This document shows positions 51,873 through 63,659 of a DNA stretch of 64,000 nucleotides, piece after piece (position 1 is the stretch's first letter; the number at the start of each line of letters is the position of its first letter). Source of the DNA: Sphingomonas sp. PP-CE-3G-477 (lineage in GTDB: Bacteria; Pseudomonadota; Alphaproteobacteria; Sphingomonadales; Sphingomonadaceae); assembly GCF_003050745.1 (NCBI RefSeq), contig NZ_QAOF01000008.1, forward strand, positions 62,001-126,000, read 5' to 3'. The notes beneath the pieces are model-generated. The model ran no database searches. It was not told where the DNA came from and saw only the letters and a program-made list of their open reading frames with translations. The translations under genes and the position numbers were made by a program.

Positions 51873-52026
51873 CCCATGTCCCTCTCCCCTCCGGGGAGAG
51901 GGAGGGAGGAGCCTTAGGCGACGGAAGGGAGAGGGGCTTGGGGCTCGAGACCGTGCATCCCAACGCCCCTCTCCCTTCCCACGGCAAGCGCCGCGGGCCC
52001 CTTCCCTCTCCCCGGAGGAGCGAGGG
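51873..52026. repeat. Intergenic repeat, family E
   Basis: Complementary runs at both ends (CCCTCTCCCCTCCGGGGAGAGGGAGGG near 51880 in shortened form, and CTTCCCTCTCCCCGGAGGAGCGAGGG near 52001) flank an inner inverted pair GGAAGGGAGAGGGGC/GCCCCTCTCCCTTCC at about 51923-51937 and 51964-51978. The set lies in the 200-base convergent gap before kup. Confidence 0.65.
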
Positions 52027-52069
52027 AGCACGCGCTTCCCGCCCCGAAACCGTTCGCCCCGCGCTCGGC

Positions 52070-54076
52070 TTACACTGTGACCTGTTCGCCTAGCTCGAGC
52101 ACCTTACCCGGCGGGATCTTCAGGAAGTCGGTGGGGTCGCTGGCGTTGCGTTGCAGGAACATGAAGATTCGGTCCTGCCAGGGCGGCATGCCCTTCTCCG
52201 CATCGGGTTTCAGTGTGTTGCGGCCGATGAAGAACGAGGTGCGCATGGGGTCGAGCCCGAGCTGCTCGGTCTTGTTGCCGACGCCGAGATCGCGCGGCAC
52301 GTCGGGCGACTCCATGAAGCCGTAGGTCAGCACGACGATCGAGAAATTGTCGTCGACGCGTTCCACCTTCGCGCGTGACGCTTCGTCAACGAACGGCCGG
52401 TCGGCGGTGCGGATGCTGACGATCAGGTTGCGCTCGTGGAGCACCTTGTTGTGCTTCAGATTATGCAGCAGCGCGCCCGGCGTCGCGTGCGGGTTGCCGG
52501 TCAGGAACACGGCCGTCCCCGACACGCGCTCGGGCGGACGCTTCTCCAGCGCCGAGGCGAGATCGCTGAGCGGAATGCTCTGGCGCTTCTCGAACGCGCT
52601 GACGATCTTCTTGCCGCGCACCCAGGTGAAAATGATCAGCCCGATCGCGGCGGCGATGACCAGCGGCACCCAGCCACCCTCGATCACACGCAGGATGTTC
52701 GCGCCGAAAAAGATCAGGTCAAGCGTCAGGAACGGCAGGATCGCCGCCAATGCGATCGGGCGCGACCAGTTCCAACGGTGGCGGACGACGATGTACGCGA
52801 GCAAGGTCGTGACGACCATCGTGCCGGTCACCGCGATGCCGTACGCGGCGGCCATCGCCGACGACGTCTTGAACTGGATCACCAGCACGAGCACGCCGAT
52901 CAGCAACAGCCAGTTGATCGCGGGCAGGTAGATCTGGCCGGCGAACACGGCGGAGGTCTGGCGGATGCGCAGGCGCGGGAGCAGGCCGAGCTGGATCGCC
53001 TGCTGCGTCAGCGAGAACGCACCGGTGATGACCGCCTGGCTGGCGATCACCGTCGCGAACCCGGCGAGGATGATCAGCGCGGGACGCAGCGACTCGGGCG
53101 CCATCAGGAAGAACCAGTCCTGGTTGACGAACGGTACGCCGCGCGCCGCTGCATCCTCGAGCCGCGACAAGGCGAACGCGCCTTGGCCAAGGTAGTTGAG
53201 CGCGAGTGCCGGGAAGACGAGGAAGAACCAGCCGATGCGGATCGGCAGCTTGCCGAAATGACCCATGTCGGCGGTCAGCGCCTCGGCGCCGGTGACGGTC
53301 AGGAACACCGCGCCGAGCACGAAAAGCCCGGTGACGCCGTGCGTGGCGAGGAACGATATGCCGTAATTAGGCAGGAACACGCGGACGATCGAGGGCTCGT
53401 CGGCGATGTGCCAGATGCCGAGGGCACCGATCGCGACGAACCAGAGGATGCAGACCGGGCCGAACAGCTTCGACACCTGTGCCGTGCCCCGCGACTGGAT
53501 CAGGAACAACGCGATCAGGATGCCGATCGTCAGCGCGCGGACGACACCTTCGTTGAAGATGTGCGCCGCGCTCGGGATCGTCCGCAGGCCTTCCATCGCC
53601 GACAGCACCGACAGCGCCGGGGTGATGATCGCATCGCCGTAGAACAGCGACGCGCCCGCCGCGCCAAGCACGATCGCGACCTTCGACCGCATGCCCAGCG
53701 CACGACGGGCGAGCGCGGCTAGCGCCAACACGCCACCCTCGCCCTGGTTGTCGGCGCGCATCAGGAAGATGACGTATTTGACCGTGACCACGAGGAACAG
53801 CGACCAGAGTGCCAGGCTCAGCACGCCGAGGATCTCGGTGGGATCGATACCGCCCGCGGACGTCTGGCCGAGCGCCTCGCGGAACGCGTAGAGCGGGCTG
53901 GTGCCGATATCGCCGAACACCACGCCGATGGCGCCGACGGTAAGCGCGGCGAGTGCCGGATGCGGGTGGAGATGCGCGGCGGACAGATCCGACGGCGCGC
54001 ACGCCTGCCCTGCCGCCCCCTCGGCGGTCGGTTCGGTCACGACGGCAGTTTGCGGTGTTCCGGCTACGGACGTCAT
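52070..54076 (-). CDS. kup: Kup-family potassium uptake protein
   Basis: A 668-residue protein started at MTSVAGTPQTAVVTEP; a longer frame is not conserved-looking. Twelve membrane helices and the conserved start GAIGVVFGDIGTSPLYAFREA identify a Kup/HAK potassium-proton symporter. ADNQGEGGVLALAAL and YGDAIITPALSVLSAMEG are further Kup motifs. The cytoplasmic C terminus (about 480-668) ends GKVLELGEQVTV. It takes up potassium. It is divergent from the phosphoesterase gene with about 125 bases between the starts. Confidence 0.95.
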   Translation of the reverse strand: MTSVAGTPQTAVVTEPTAEGAAGQACAPSDLSAAHLHPHPALAALTVGAIGVVFGDIGTSPLYAFREALGQTSAGGIDPTEILGVLSLALWSLFLVVTVKYVIFLMRADNQGEGGVLALAALARRALGMRSKVAIVLGAAGASLFYGDAIITPALSVLSAMEGLRTIPSAAHIFNEGVVRALTIGILIALFLIQSRGTAQVSKLFGPVCILWFVAIGALGIWHIADEPSIVRVFLPNYGISFLATHGVTGLFVLGAVFLTVTGAEALTADMGHFGKLPIRIGWFFLVFPALALNYLGQGAFALSRLEDAAARGVPFVNQDWFFLMAPESLRPALIILAGFATVIASQAVITGAFSLTQQAIQLGLLPRLRIRQTSAVFAGQIYLPAINWLLLIGVLVLVIQFKTSSAMAAAYGIAVTGTMVVTTLLAYIVVRHRWNWSRPIALAAILPFLTLDLIFFGANILRVIEGGWVPLVIAAAIGLIIFTWVRGKKIVSAFEKRQSIPLSDLASALEKRPPERVSGTAVFLTGNPHATPGALLHNLKHNKVLHERNLIVSIRTADRPFVDEASRAKVERVDDNFSIVVLTYGFMESPDVPRDLGVGNKTEQLGLDPMRTSFFIGRNTLKPDAEKGMPPWQDRIFMFLQRNASDPTDFLKIPPGKVLELGEQVTV

Positions 54077-54201
54077 GGCGCGAACAGCGCTCCTCCTGAG
54101 GGGACGGCGCGCTTTACGCCGATTGGGGGCATGCGCAAGCCCCACCCGGTTCGCGACGATGGCGGCTTGATTCGGTGCGGCGGGGGCGGCATGGCGGGCG
54201 G

Positions 54202-54864
54202 ATGGTTCCCTTTTCGTTCGGCGGGCATACGCTTCTGGCGTTGGCGCAAGGCGCGCTGTTCTGGCCGGAGCGGCGTGCGCTGCTGGTCGCCGACCTGCAT
54301 TTCGAGAAGGCGAGTTGGTTCGCCAAGCGCGGCCAGATGCTGCCTCCGTATGACTCGATCGCGACGCTGGCCGATCTCACCGCGCTGGTCGCGGCGACAG
54401 GCGCGCGCGAAGTCTGGTGCCTGGGCGACAGTTTCCACGACAGCGAAGGGTGCGAGCGACTGCCGCAGCGCGCGCAGGACATGCTGCGGGCGATGACCGA
54501 CGGGACTCGCTGGACATGGATCACGGGCAATCACGATCCGGCGATCCTCGATCGGTGTGGCGGGGAGGTCGTGGACGAGGTGGTCGTCGACGGGCTGGTA
54601 CTGCGGCATGAAGCGGACCGGGCGGAAACGCGGCCGGAACTGTCGGGGCATTTCCATCCGAAGCTTCGGCTAAGGGTACGGGGGAAATCGGTTGCGCGGC
54701 GGTGTTTCGTGGCGACGACGACTAAGCTGATCTTACCGGCGTTTGGATCGCTGACCGGAGGGCTGGACGTGGACCATCCGGAGATCGTTCGGGCTGTGGG
54801 CGTCGGCGCAGAGGCTATGGTGCCGGTGGCGGACCGGATGCTGCGGTTTCCGGTTGCTGCCTGA
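54202..54864 (+). CDS. pdeM: PdeM-type metallophosphoesterase of the repair set
   Basis: A 220-residue protein; the ATG at 54202 is chosen over a GTG at 54175. The metallophosphoesterase motifs are ADLHFEKAS (Asp31, His33), CLGDSFHD (Asp76), GNHD (Asn110-His111-Asp112) and GHFHPKL. It matches the ligase-associated endonuclease PdeM (MPE), whose family hydrolyses phosphodiesters in DNA or RNA with manganese. In other bacteria it is encoded beside lhr, lig and exo. Here it is 5 kb from lhr and 18 kb from lig. Confidence 0.92.
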   Translation: MVPFSFGGHTLLALAQGALFWPERRALLVADLHFEKASWFAKRGQMLPPYDSIATLADLTALVAATGAREVWCLGDSFHDSEGCERLPQRAQDMLRAMTDGTRWTWITGNHDPAILDRCGGEVVDEVVVDGLVLRHEADRAETRPELSGHFHPKLRLRVRGKSVARRCFVATTTKLILPAFGSLTGGLDVDHPEIVRAVGVGAEAMVPVADRMLRFPVAA

Positions 54865-54890
54865 CGCTCGTCGCCGCGCAAGTAGGTAAA

Positions 54891-55000
54891 CCACTACCCC
54901 GGCGGAGGCCGGGGTCCAATTGCGGGCGGCGTATAACGGAGGTTCGTCCGCCGTTACTTTGACCTTTCCAATTAGGCCCCGGCCTTCGCCGGGGTGGTGG
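54891..55000. repeat. Paired intergenic palindrome, family A
   Basis: Arms 54891-54922 (CCACTACCCCGGCGGAGGCC) and, inverted, 54968-55000 form another family A doublet. The spacer itself holds a small inverted repeat, CGGCGTATAACGG with CCGTTA. It lies in the convergent gap between pdeM and msrA. Confidence 0.85.
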
Positions 55001-55020
55001 CAGTCCGGAGAAGGTCGCCC

Positions 55021-55680
55021 TCAGCTCGAAATCGTCGGGAACGCCGCACGGAAGGCAGCTACCTTCGGCTTGTCCCAAATCACGACATACGGATGAGTCG
55101 GGTTCCGGTCGTAGAAATTCTGGTGATACGCCTCAGCCGGATAGAACGTACCCGTCTCAAGCTTCGTCACGATCGGCCCGGAGAACGCATGCGTAGCGCC
55201 AAGCTGAGCGATGTACGCCCGCGCGACCTGCGCCTGCGCGGGCGATTGCGGGAAGATCGCCGAGCGATAGCTTTCCCCACTGTCGGGGCCCTGGCGGTTC
55301 AACGTCGTCGGGTCATGCGCGATCGAGAAATAGACGCGGAGCAGCGTACCGTAGCTCACCACCCGCGGATCGTAAGCGATCTTGATGGCTTCGGCGTGCT
55401 TGGTCGTTTCGGCGGAAACCTGGTCGTAGGTCGCGGTCGCCTTGGTGCCGCCGTCGTAGCCGGTCGTGACCGACTTCACGCCCTTCACATGCTCGAACAC
55501 CGCTTCCATCGTCCAGAAGCAGCCGCCTGCGAGCACCGCGGTCTGGATGCCGGGCGCTGCAGGAAGGTCGGTCTTGACGGCGGGGATGACGACGGCGCGG
55601 GCGCCTTGCGCGGTGCCGGTGGCAATAAACGCACCGGCGATACCGATGGCGGCGAGCGTGGCGAGAAGCGGCTTTTTCAT
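55021..55680 (-). CDS. msrA: Exported peptide methionine sulfoxide reductase A
   Basis: A 219-residue MsrA with an N-terminal signal peptide (MKKPLLATLAAIGIAGAFIATGTAQGA). The catalytic Cys54 lies in GGCFWTMEAVFEHVKGV. TGYDGG, HAEAIKIAYDP and GTFYPAEAYHQNFY are conserved. MsrA reduces the S-epimer of methionine sulfoxide, and with this signal it acts in the periplasm. The resolving cysteines near the C terminus are not seen. It is convergent to pdeM; a family A palindrome separates them. Confidence 0.94.
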   Translation of the reverse strand: MKKPLLATLAAIGIAGAFIATGTAQGARAVVIPAVKTDLPAAPGIQTAVLAGGCFWTMEAVFEHVKGVKSVTTGYDGGTKATATYDQVSAETTKHAEAIKIAYDPRVVSYGTLLRVYFSIAHDPTTLNRQGPDSGESYRSAIFPQSPAQAQVARAYIAQLGATHAFSGPIVTKLETGTFYPAEAYHQNFYDRNPTHPYVVIWDKPKVAAFRAAFPTISS

Positions 55681-55743
55681 GTTTTATACATGGGGTTGCG
55701 CTTGCGCTTCGCTAGGCCGTCGCCGCAGTAATCAGGTGGGCGG

Positions 55744-55893
55744 TTATCGCGCGGTGGCGGAGGCGCTGTGCTCGAAATGGCTGGCCAAGGTCTGGCGCGC
55801 TTCGGCGGGCTGGAGGGCGAGCAAGCCGATGGCTCCGAGGACGAAACCACCGCTGAACTGCCAGAAGAAACTCGACTTTACGATGCTGCGCAT
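55744..55893 (-). CDS. Small membrane protein, hypothetical
   Basis: A short frame of 49 residues: MRSIVKSSFFWQFSGGFVLG, then AIGLLALQPAEARQTLASHF and EHSASATAR. It has one hydrophobic helix (about residues 8-27) followed by a charged tail, so it could be a single-pass membrane protein. The frame agrees with coding-like composition, but the ribosome binding site is weak and no family is recognised. It lies alone between msrA and the aminotransferase gene. Confidence 0.45.
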   Translation of the reverse strand: MRSIVKSSFFWQFSGGFVLGAIGLLALQPAEARQTLASHFEHSASATAR

Positions 55894-56103
55894 GATGCGA
55901 TCCCAATGAAACCCAGTGATGGCGCCGACCGGATAGGTCAGCGTCAGTTACGGACCGGCATGTCATAGAGATGCCGGCCAACCACAATGTCGTTTTTAGA
56001 AACTCTCGATTAACGCGCCGTGGCCGATGCGTTCATCGTGCAGCAGGCATCGCCCGGCAGGGTTGTCGGAAGATGTCGCCGCGTATCTCGAATGTTGCCG
56101 GCG
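55894..56103. other. Intergenic region
   Basis: Between the small membrane-protein frame and the aminotransferase stop I see no open frame of convincing quality and no palindrome of the repeat families. A possible promoter for the small gene would be near 55910-55960. Confidence 0.35.
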
Positions 56104-59114
<3,011 letters not shown>

Positions 59115-59194
59115 CGTCGCGACTGTTGCACGGAGCGCGAGGCAAACCGCAAGCGGCGATTGCTCCTACGGGCGCGCTATCCTATTTCGAGGGC

Positions 59195-59872
59195 ATGACA
59201 AATCCTCCACTCCGCGCTGCGCCCCCGCTCCGTGCTGCCATCGTGCCCGTCACGCCGATCCAGCAGAACTGCACCATCATCTGGTGCACCGCGACGATGA
59301 AGGCGGCGGTGATCGATCCGGGCGGCGACCTGCCGCGGATCATGGCGGCGGTCGAACAGGCGGGGGTCACGGTCGAGAAGATCCTGCTGACACATGGGCA
59401 TATCGATCATGCGGGGGGCGCCAAGCGGCTGTCGAACGATCTCGGCGTACCGATCGAGGGACCGCACGAGGCGGATCGCTTCTGGTTGCAGCGACTCGAT
59501 CAGGATGGGCCGAAATACGGGATTTCAGGGGTCAATTTCGAGCCGGACCGTTGGCTGGTCGAGGGCGACACGGTGTCGGTCGGTGATCTCGTGCTCGATG
59601 TGTACGAGACGCCGGGGCACACCGAGGGTCATGTGATCTTCCACCACGCGCCATCGAAGTTCGCGCAGGTGGGGGATGTGCTGTTCCAGGGGTCGGTCGG
59701 GCGATCGGATATGCCTGGGGGGAATCACCAGGTGCTGGTGAAGTCGATCGTCGAGAAGCTTTGGCCGCTGGGGAGCGATACGAGCTTTATCCCGGGGCAT
59801 GGGCCGGCGAGCACGTTCGCGCATGAACGGGCGACGAATATGTTCGTGAGCGATCGGGCGCTGGCGGAGTAG
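59195..59872 (+). CDS. MBL-fold metallohydrolase, glyoxalase II-like
   Basis: The start is the ATG after GAGGG, giving 225 residues. The metal ligands are in LLTHGHIDHAGG (THxHxDH), in TPGHTEGHVIF and in VGDVLFQGSVGRSD, with the closing FIPGHGP. The sequence is close to the YcbL/GloB-like group that hydrolyses thioesters such as S-lactoylglutathione. The start region VTPIQQNCTIIWC is also typical. It is divergent from PabB-PabC with 80 bases between and converges on the M28 peptidase gene across two palindromes. Confidence 0.9.
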   Translation: MTNPPLRAAPPLRAAIVPVTPIQQNCTIIWCTATMKAAVIDPGGDLPRIMAAVEQAGVTVEKILLTHGHIDHAGGAKRLSNDLGVPIEGPHEADRFWLQRLDQDGPKYGISGVNFEPDRWLVEGDTVSVGDLVLDVYETPGHTEGHVIFHHAPSKFAQVGDVLFQGSVGRSDMPGGNHQVLVKSIVEKLWPLGSDTSFIPGHGPASTFAHERATNMFVSDRALAE

Positions 59873-59893
59873 CGTCCGCTTGCAACCCTAGCT

Positions 59894-60110
59894 GTTCCCC
59901 CGCGGAGGCGGGGGCCCAGACTTAACCAAGGGCGGTACGCTTGGTCCCTGGGCCCCCGCCTTCGCGGGGGATTAAGAAACAGAAGCACCACCATTCAACG
60001 GCCCCACCCCGGCGAAGGCCGGCGCCCAGTTGGGGGACGAGGTTTGGCTGGCGTCGCGCTCTGTTACTGCCACCTTTCCAACTGGGCCCCGGCCTTCGCC
60101 GGGGTGGTTG
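59894..60110. repeat. Two adjacent paired palindromes, families B and A
   Basis: A family B pair (59894-59919 and 59948-59973) carries CCCGCGGAGGCGGGGG/CCCCCGCCTTCGCGGGG. A family A pair follows (60004-60032 and 60078-60110) with CACCCCGGCGAAGGCCGG and its inverted copy. Together they fill nearly all of the 256-base convergent gap between two genes. Confidence 0.85.
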
Positions 60111-60128
60111 CGAGCGTGAGGGTTGGTC

Positions 60129-61754
60129 TTACTTCCGCTCCGCTGCTGTTTCAGCCCGCACCGACTTGAACTCCGACCCATCGCGCCATTCCGGCCACGA
60201 CCGGCTGTTCGCCAGTTTAGTCCCGATCGTCTGGAACAGGTCCACATCCTGCGCCGCACTGCGCAGGTCCCAGTCGGCGCCCCACGCGTCGCACGTCTGG
60301 TGATAGCATTTCATATAGCCGTCGAGCCACGCCTGCCCCGCTGTCCGGCCGCCCTTGACCAGATCGGGTGCGCCGCTGATCGCCATCAGCAGCAGCGTCG
60401 GCACGCCGCGCCGCGCGACCGAGAAATGGTCGGCGCGGTAGAACAGCCCGCGTTCGGGGAGCGCTTCGGGGGTGATGACGCGGCCTTGCGCCTTGGCGGC
60501 ATCGCCGAGCATGTCCTCGAGGCTGTTCTGGCCCGCCCCGACCAGCATGACGTCCTTTGCGGGACCAGCCGTCTGGAGGATGTCGAGCGTCAAATTGGCG
60601 ACCGTCTTGGCGGCCGGATAGACCGGGTTCACCGCATAGGTCTCCGAACCGAGCAACCCGCGCTCCTCGCCGCTCCACAGCGCGAAGACGAGGCTGCGGT
60701 CGGTCCGTGGCGCCTTGGCGAAATTGCGCGCGAGTTCGAGGACGCCCGCCACGCCGAGACCGTCGTCGTTGGCGCCGGGGCGGATGGTGCGCCCCTGCGC
60801 ATCGGGAGCGCCGATGCCGTAGGCGTCCCAGTGCGCGCCGAACATCACGACCTCGTCCGCGTGCTTCGTACCCGGCAGCTTGGCGAGCACGTTCTGGCTT
60901 ACGGCGGTGTCGTGCTTGACCGGCAGGTCGGTGGTGAACGCCTGCTTCAGCGCGACCGGGCGGAAGTCGCTCCGCCGCGCCGCTTTCCGTAACGCCGCCA
61001 GATCGAGGCCGGATGCGGCGAACAAGCGGCTCGCTGCGCCCCCTTCGAGCCAACCCTGGAGCATCACCCGCGATTCGGGATCCTTCCGGACGATATCGTA
61101 ATTCTCGCCAGCGGGGGCGGTGACGGTGTTCCACCCATACCCCGCGCCCGCCGTGTCGTGGACGATCAGCGCGCCGACCGCGCCACGTCGCGCGGCCTCT
61201 TCGTATTTGTACGTCCAGCGGCCGTAATAGGTCATCCGCCGGTCGCCGAACTTGCCCTTGGCATCGTCGCCCGCGACCGCCTCGAAATCGGGATCGTTGA
61301 CGAGGAACACCGCGACCTTGCCCTTGAGGTCGAGGCCCTTGAAGTCGTCCCAGCCGCGCTCGGGCGCGCTGACGCCGTAGCCGACGAACACCATCGGTGC
61401 GTTGGCGATCGCGACGCGGTCGACCCCGCGGACCGTGCTGAGGTAGACATCACGCCCCTGCACCAGCGCGGTGTCGCCGGCGCGGACGGTGCCCGAGCCC
61501 ATCCGGGTGTGGACGAGCGGCACGGGTTGCGTCCAGCTGCCGTTCGGGCCGCCGGGTTGCGCCTTCATCGCCTTGAACTGTGCGATCAGCCAGGCGATCG
61601 TCTTGGTTTCACCGGGAGTACCAGGCGCACGGCCCTCGAACGAGTCCGAGGCGAGCGTCCTCACGTCGGCGGACAGTCGCTCGGGCGAGACCTGCGCGAT
61701 GGCTGGCGCTGCGGCCAACAGGGTTGCCGCCCCAAGCAAGCGAAGCGCACTCAT
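60129..61754 (-). CDS. Secreted M28-family aminopeptidase
   Basis: A 541-residue exported metallopeptidase, started at the ATG that overlaps the MAPEG stop (ATGA). Signal peptide MSALRLLGAATLLAAAPAIAQ. A protease-associated domain (about 110-260) interrupts the M28 fold. Zinc ligands are in FGAHWDAYG, GANDDGLGVAGVLELA and WSGEERGLLGSETYA. The last zinc ligand is a His near the C terminus (CYHQTCDAWGADWD). It should remove N-terminal amino acids in the periplasm. Coupling with the MAPEG gene is positional; a functional link is not obvious. Confidence 0.92.
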   Translation of the reverse strand: MSALRLLGAATLLAAAPAIAQVSPERLSADVRTLASDSFEGRAPGTPGETKTIAWLIAQFKAMKAQPGGPNGSWTQPVPLVHTRMGSGTVRAGDTALVQGRDVYLSTVRGVDRVAIANAPMVFVGYGVSAPERGWDDFKGLDLKGKVAVFLVNDPDFEAVAGDDAKGKFGDRRMTYYGRWTYKYEEAARRGAVGALIVHDTAGAGYGWNTVTAPAGENYDIVRKDPESRVMLQGWLEGGAASRLFAASGLDLAALRKAARRSDFRPVALKQAFTTDLPVKHDTAVSQNVLAKLPGTKHADEVVMFGAHWDAYGIGAPDAQGRTIRPGANDDGLGVAGVLELARNFAKAPRTDRSLVFALWSGEERGLLGSETYAVNPVYPAAKTVANLTLDILQTAGPAKDVMLVGAGQNSLEDMLGDAAKAQGRVITPEALPERGLFYRADHFSVARRGVPTLLLMAISGAPDLVKGGRTAGQAWLDGYMKCYHQTCDAWGADWDLRSAAQDVDLFQTIGTKLANSRSWPEWRDGSEFKSVRAETAAERK

Positions 61755-62194
61755 GCCCGGCCACCCGACGGCACGACCTGGAAGGTCTTGGCAGTGGGCA
61801 CGCTGTTCGCCTGATACGCGATCGTCAGCGCCCAACCGGCAAGCACCGCCATCAGCGCCCAGGTCGCCAGCGCGCCCCCTGCCCGCGGCACGCTCGACGT
61901 CGTCCGGTCCATCCCGAACGCATGGGCGATTCGCGCGATCACGAACACCGCGCCGGCGATCCACAGCCATAGCGTCGATCCACCGGCGAGTTCGATTAGC
62001 CCGATCAGGATCAGGATGAACGGCGCGTATTCGGTGAAATTGGCATGCGCACGCATCCGCGCCTGCAGCCGCTGGTTGCCATCATCCCCGATCAGCACGT
62101 TATCCTTCACGCGCATCGGCACGATTCGGAAGGCGAGCCACAGGTTGACGACGGCAGCAGCCGCGGCGATCGTCAGCGTTACGGGTAATATCAC
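61751..62194 (-). CDS. MAPEG family membrane protein
   Basis: A 147-residue protein with four hydrophobic helices, typical of the MAPEG family (microsomal glutathione S-transferase and related). NLWLAFRIVPMRVKDNVLIGDDGN and RMRAHANFTEYAPFILILIGLIE are the family's signature region, including the RAHANFxEY motif. It may act in glutathione-dependent detoxification; the substrate is unknown. It overlaps the M28 gene by four bases. Confidence 0.92.
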   Translation of the reverse strand: MILPVTLTIAAAAAVVNLWLAFRIVPMRVKDNVLIGDDGNQRLQARMRAHANFTEYAPFILILIGLIELAGGSTLWLWIAGAVFVIARIAHAFGMDRTTSSVPRAGGALATWALMAVLAGWALTIAYQANSVPTAKTFQVVPSGGRA

Positions 62195-62409
62195 GGCGTT
62201 GCCCCTCGAATATCAGGTCTTTTGTCAGGCGTATGCCCTGCCACTCCGGGCAGAAGCTTGCAACGCGGGGTGAAATCGCTATAGCGCCACGCTTCGCGAG
62301 CGTCAGGCCGCATGGGTTGCTTCAGGCGGCCGGCATTCTTGTCGGTTGCCTGTGTCCCGTGTCCGGACGTACTCGGAGCCCCGACCTTTAGATTGAACAA
62401 GGTGCCGAA

Positions 62410-62589
62410 ATGGCCGTCCCCAAAAGAAAAACCTCGCCCTCCAAGCGCGGCATGCGCCGTGGCCACGACTCGCTCACGATCGCGTCGTTCCAGGAATGCC
62501 CCAATTGTGGCGAGCTGAAGCGCCCGCACAACCTGTGCGGCTCGTGCGGTCACTATAACGGTCGTGAAATCCTCTCGATCGAGGGCTGA
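62410..62589 (+). CDS. rpmF: 50S ribosomal protein L32
   Basis: A 59-residue protein beginning [20 protein letters not shown] and containing [18 protein letters not shown], a four-cysteine zinc site, which is the C-plus form of L32. It is followed 41 bases later by plsX, the classic rpmF-plsX-fabH order that ties ribosome supply to fatty acid synthesis. Confidence 0.97.
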   Translation: MAVPKRKTSPSKRGMRRGHDSLTIASFQECPNCGELKRPHNLCGSCGHYNGREILSIEG

Positions 62590-62630
62590 GGCTTCCAACC
62601 GGAACCTCTAACTTGAACGAAGGATAAGCG

Positions 62631-63659
62631 ATGCCCGACAGCGGCTGGATCGCGGTCGATGCGATGGGTGGCGATGACGGGCTGGCAGTGATGCTCGCCG
62701 GTGTCGCCCGCGCGCGTCATCGCTACGAGGGCATGCGCTTCCTGCTGGTCGGTGACGAGACTGCGATTCGCGAAGGGCTGAAAGCTCATCCGAACCTGTC
62801 GCAGAACTCCGAAATCGTCCATGCGCCGGAAGTCGTCGGTTCGAGCGAAAAGCCGAGCCAGGCGATCCGGCGAGCGAAGAAGACGTCGATGGGCATCGCG
62901 ATCGACCTAGTCAAACAGGGTCGCGCTGCTGCTGCTGTGTCGTCGGGTAACACCGGCGCACTGATGGCGATGGCGAAGCTGTCGCTGCGGATGCTGCCCG
63001 GGATCGACCGGCCGGCACTCGCGGCGCGTTTGCCGACGCTCGGCGACACCGACATGGTGATGCTCGACCTCGGCGCGAACACCGAGTGCGATGCGCGCAA
63101 CCTCGTCCAGTTCGCGATCATGGGCGCTGCCTATGCGCGCACTGCGCTCGATATTCCGCATCCCCGCGTCGCGCTGCTGAACATCGGCAGCGAGGACATG
63201 AAGGGCACGGACGAGATCCGCGATGCGGCAGCCCAATTGCGTGCGACGCCTGCGGTCGACATGCAGTTCAACGGCTTCATCGAAGGCGATCGCCTGTCGC
63301 GCGGTGATGTCGACGTCGTCGTGTGTGACGGATTCTCGGGCAACATCGCGCTGAAGACCGCCGAAGGCACCGCGCGATTCGTCGCCGATCTGCTTAAGCG
63401 TGCGTTCCGCAGTTCGGTGCGATCAAAGCTCGGCTTCCTGATCTCGAAGCCGGCGACCGAATTGCTGCGCGATCATCTCGATCCCAACAATCATAACGGC
63501 GCGGTATTCCTCGGGCTCAACGGCATCGTCGTGAAGAGCCATGGCGGCGCCAACGAGCGCGGTGTGGCGACGGCGATCGGCAATGCCGCCAAGATGGTCC
63601 GCAACGATCTGGTCCGGCGTATCGCCGACGATCTTGGTAGCGTGGAGAAGGCGGCATGA
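62631..63659 (+). CDS. plsX: Phosphate acyltransferase PlsX
   Basis: A 342-residue enzyme that makes acyl-phosphate from acyl-ACP for phospholipid synthesis. [19 protein letters not shown] near residue 5, [18 protein letters not shown] (about 103-120) and [21 protein letters not shown] match PlsX, and the late [17 protein letters not shown] is conserved. It begins after rpmF, and its stop overlaps the fabH start (ATGA). Confidence 0.97.
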   Translation: MPDSGWIAVDAMGGDDGLAVMLAGVARARHRYEGMRFLLVGDETAIREGLKAHPNLSQNSEIVHAPEVVGSSEKPSQAIRRAKKTSMGIAIDLVKQGRAAAAVSSGNTGALMAMAKLSLRMLPGIDRPALAARLPTLGDTDMVMLDLGANTECDARNLVQFAIMGAAYARTALDIPHPRVALLNIGSEDMKGTDEIRDAAAQLRATPAVDMQFNGFIEGDRLSRGDVDVVVCDGFSGNIALKTAEGTARFVADLLKRAFRSSVRSKLGFLISKPATELLRDHLDPNNHNGAVFLGLNGIVVKSHGGANERGVATAIGNAAKMVRNDLVRRIADDLGSVEKAA

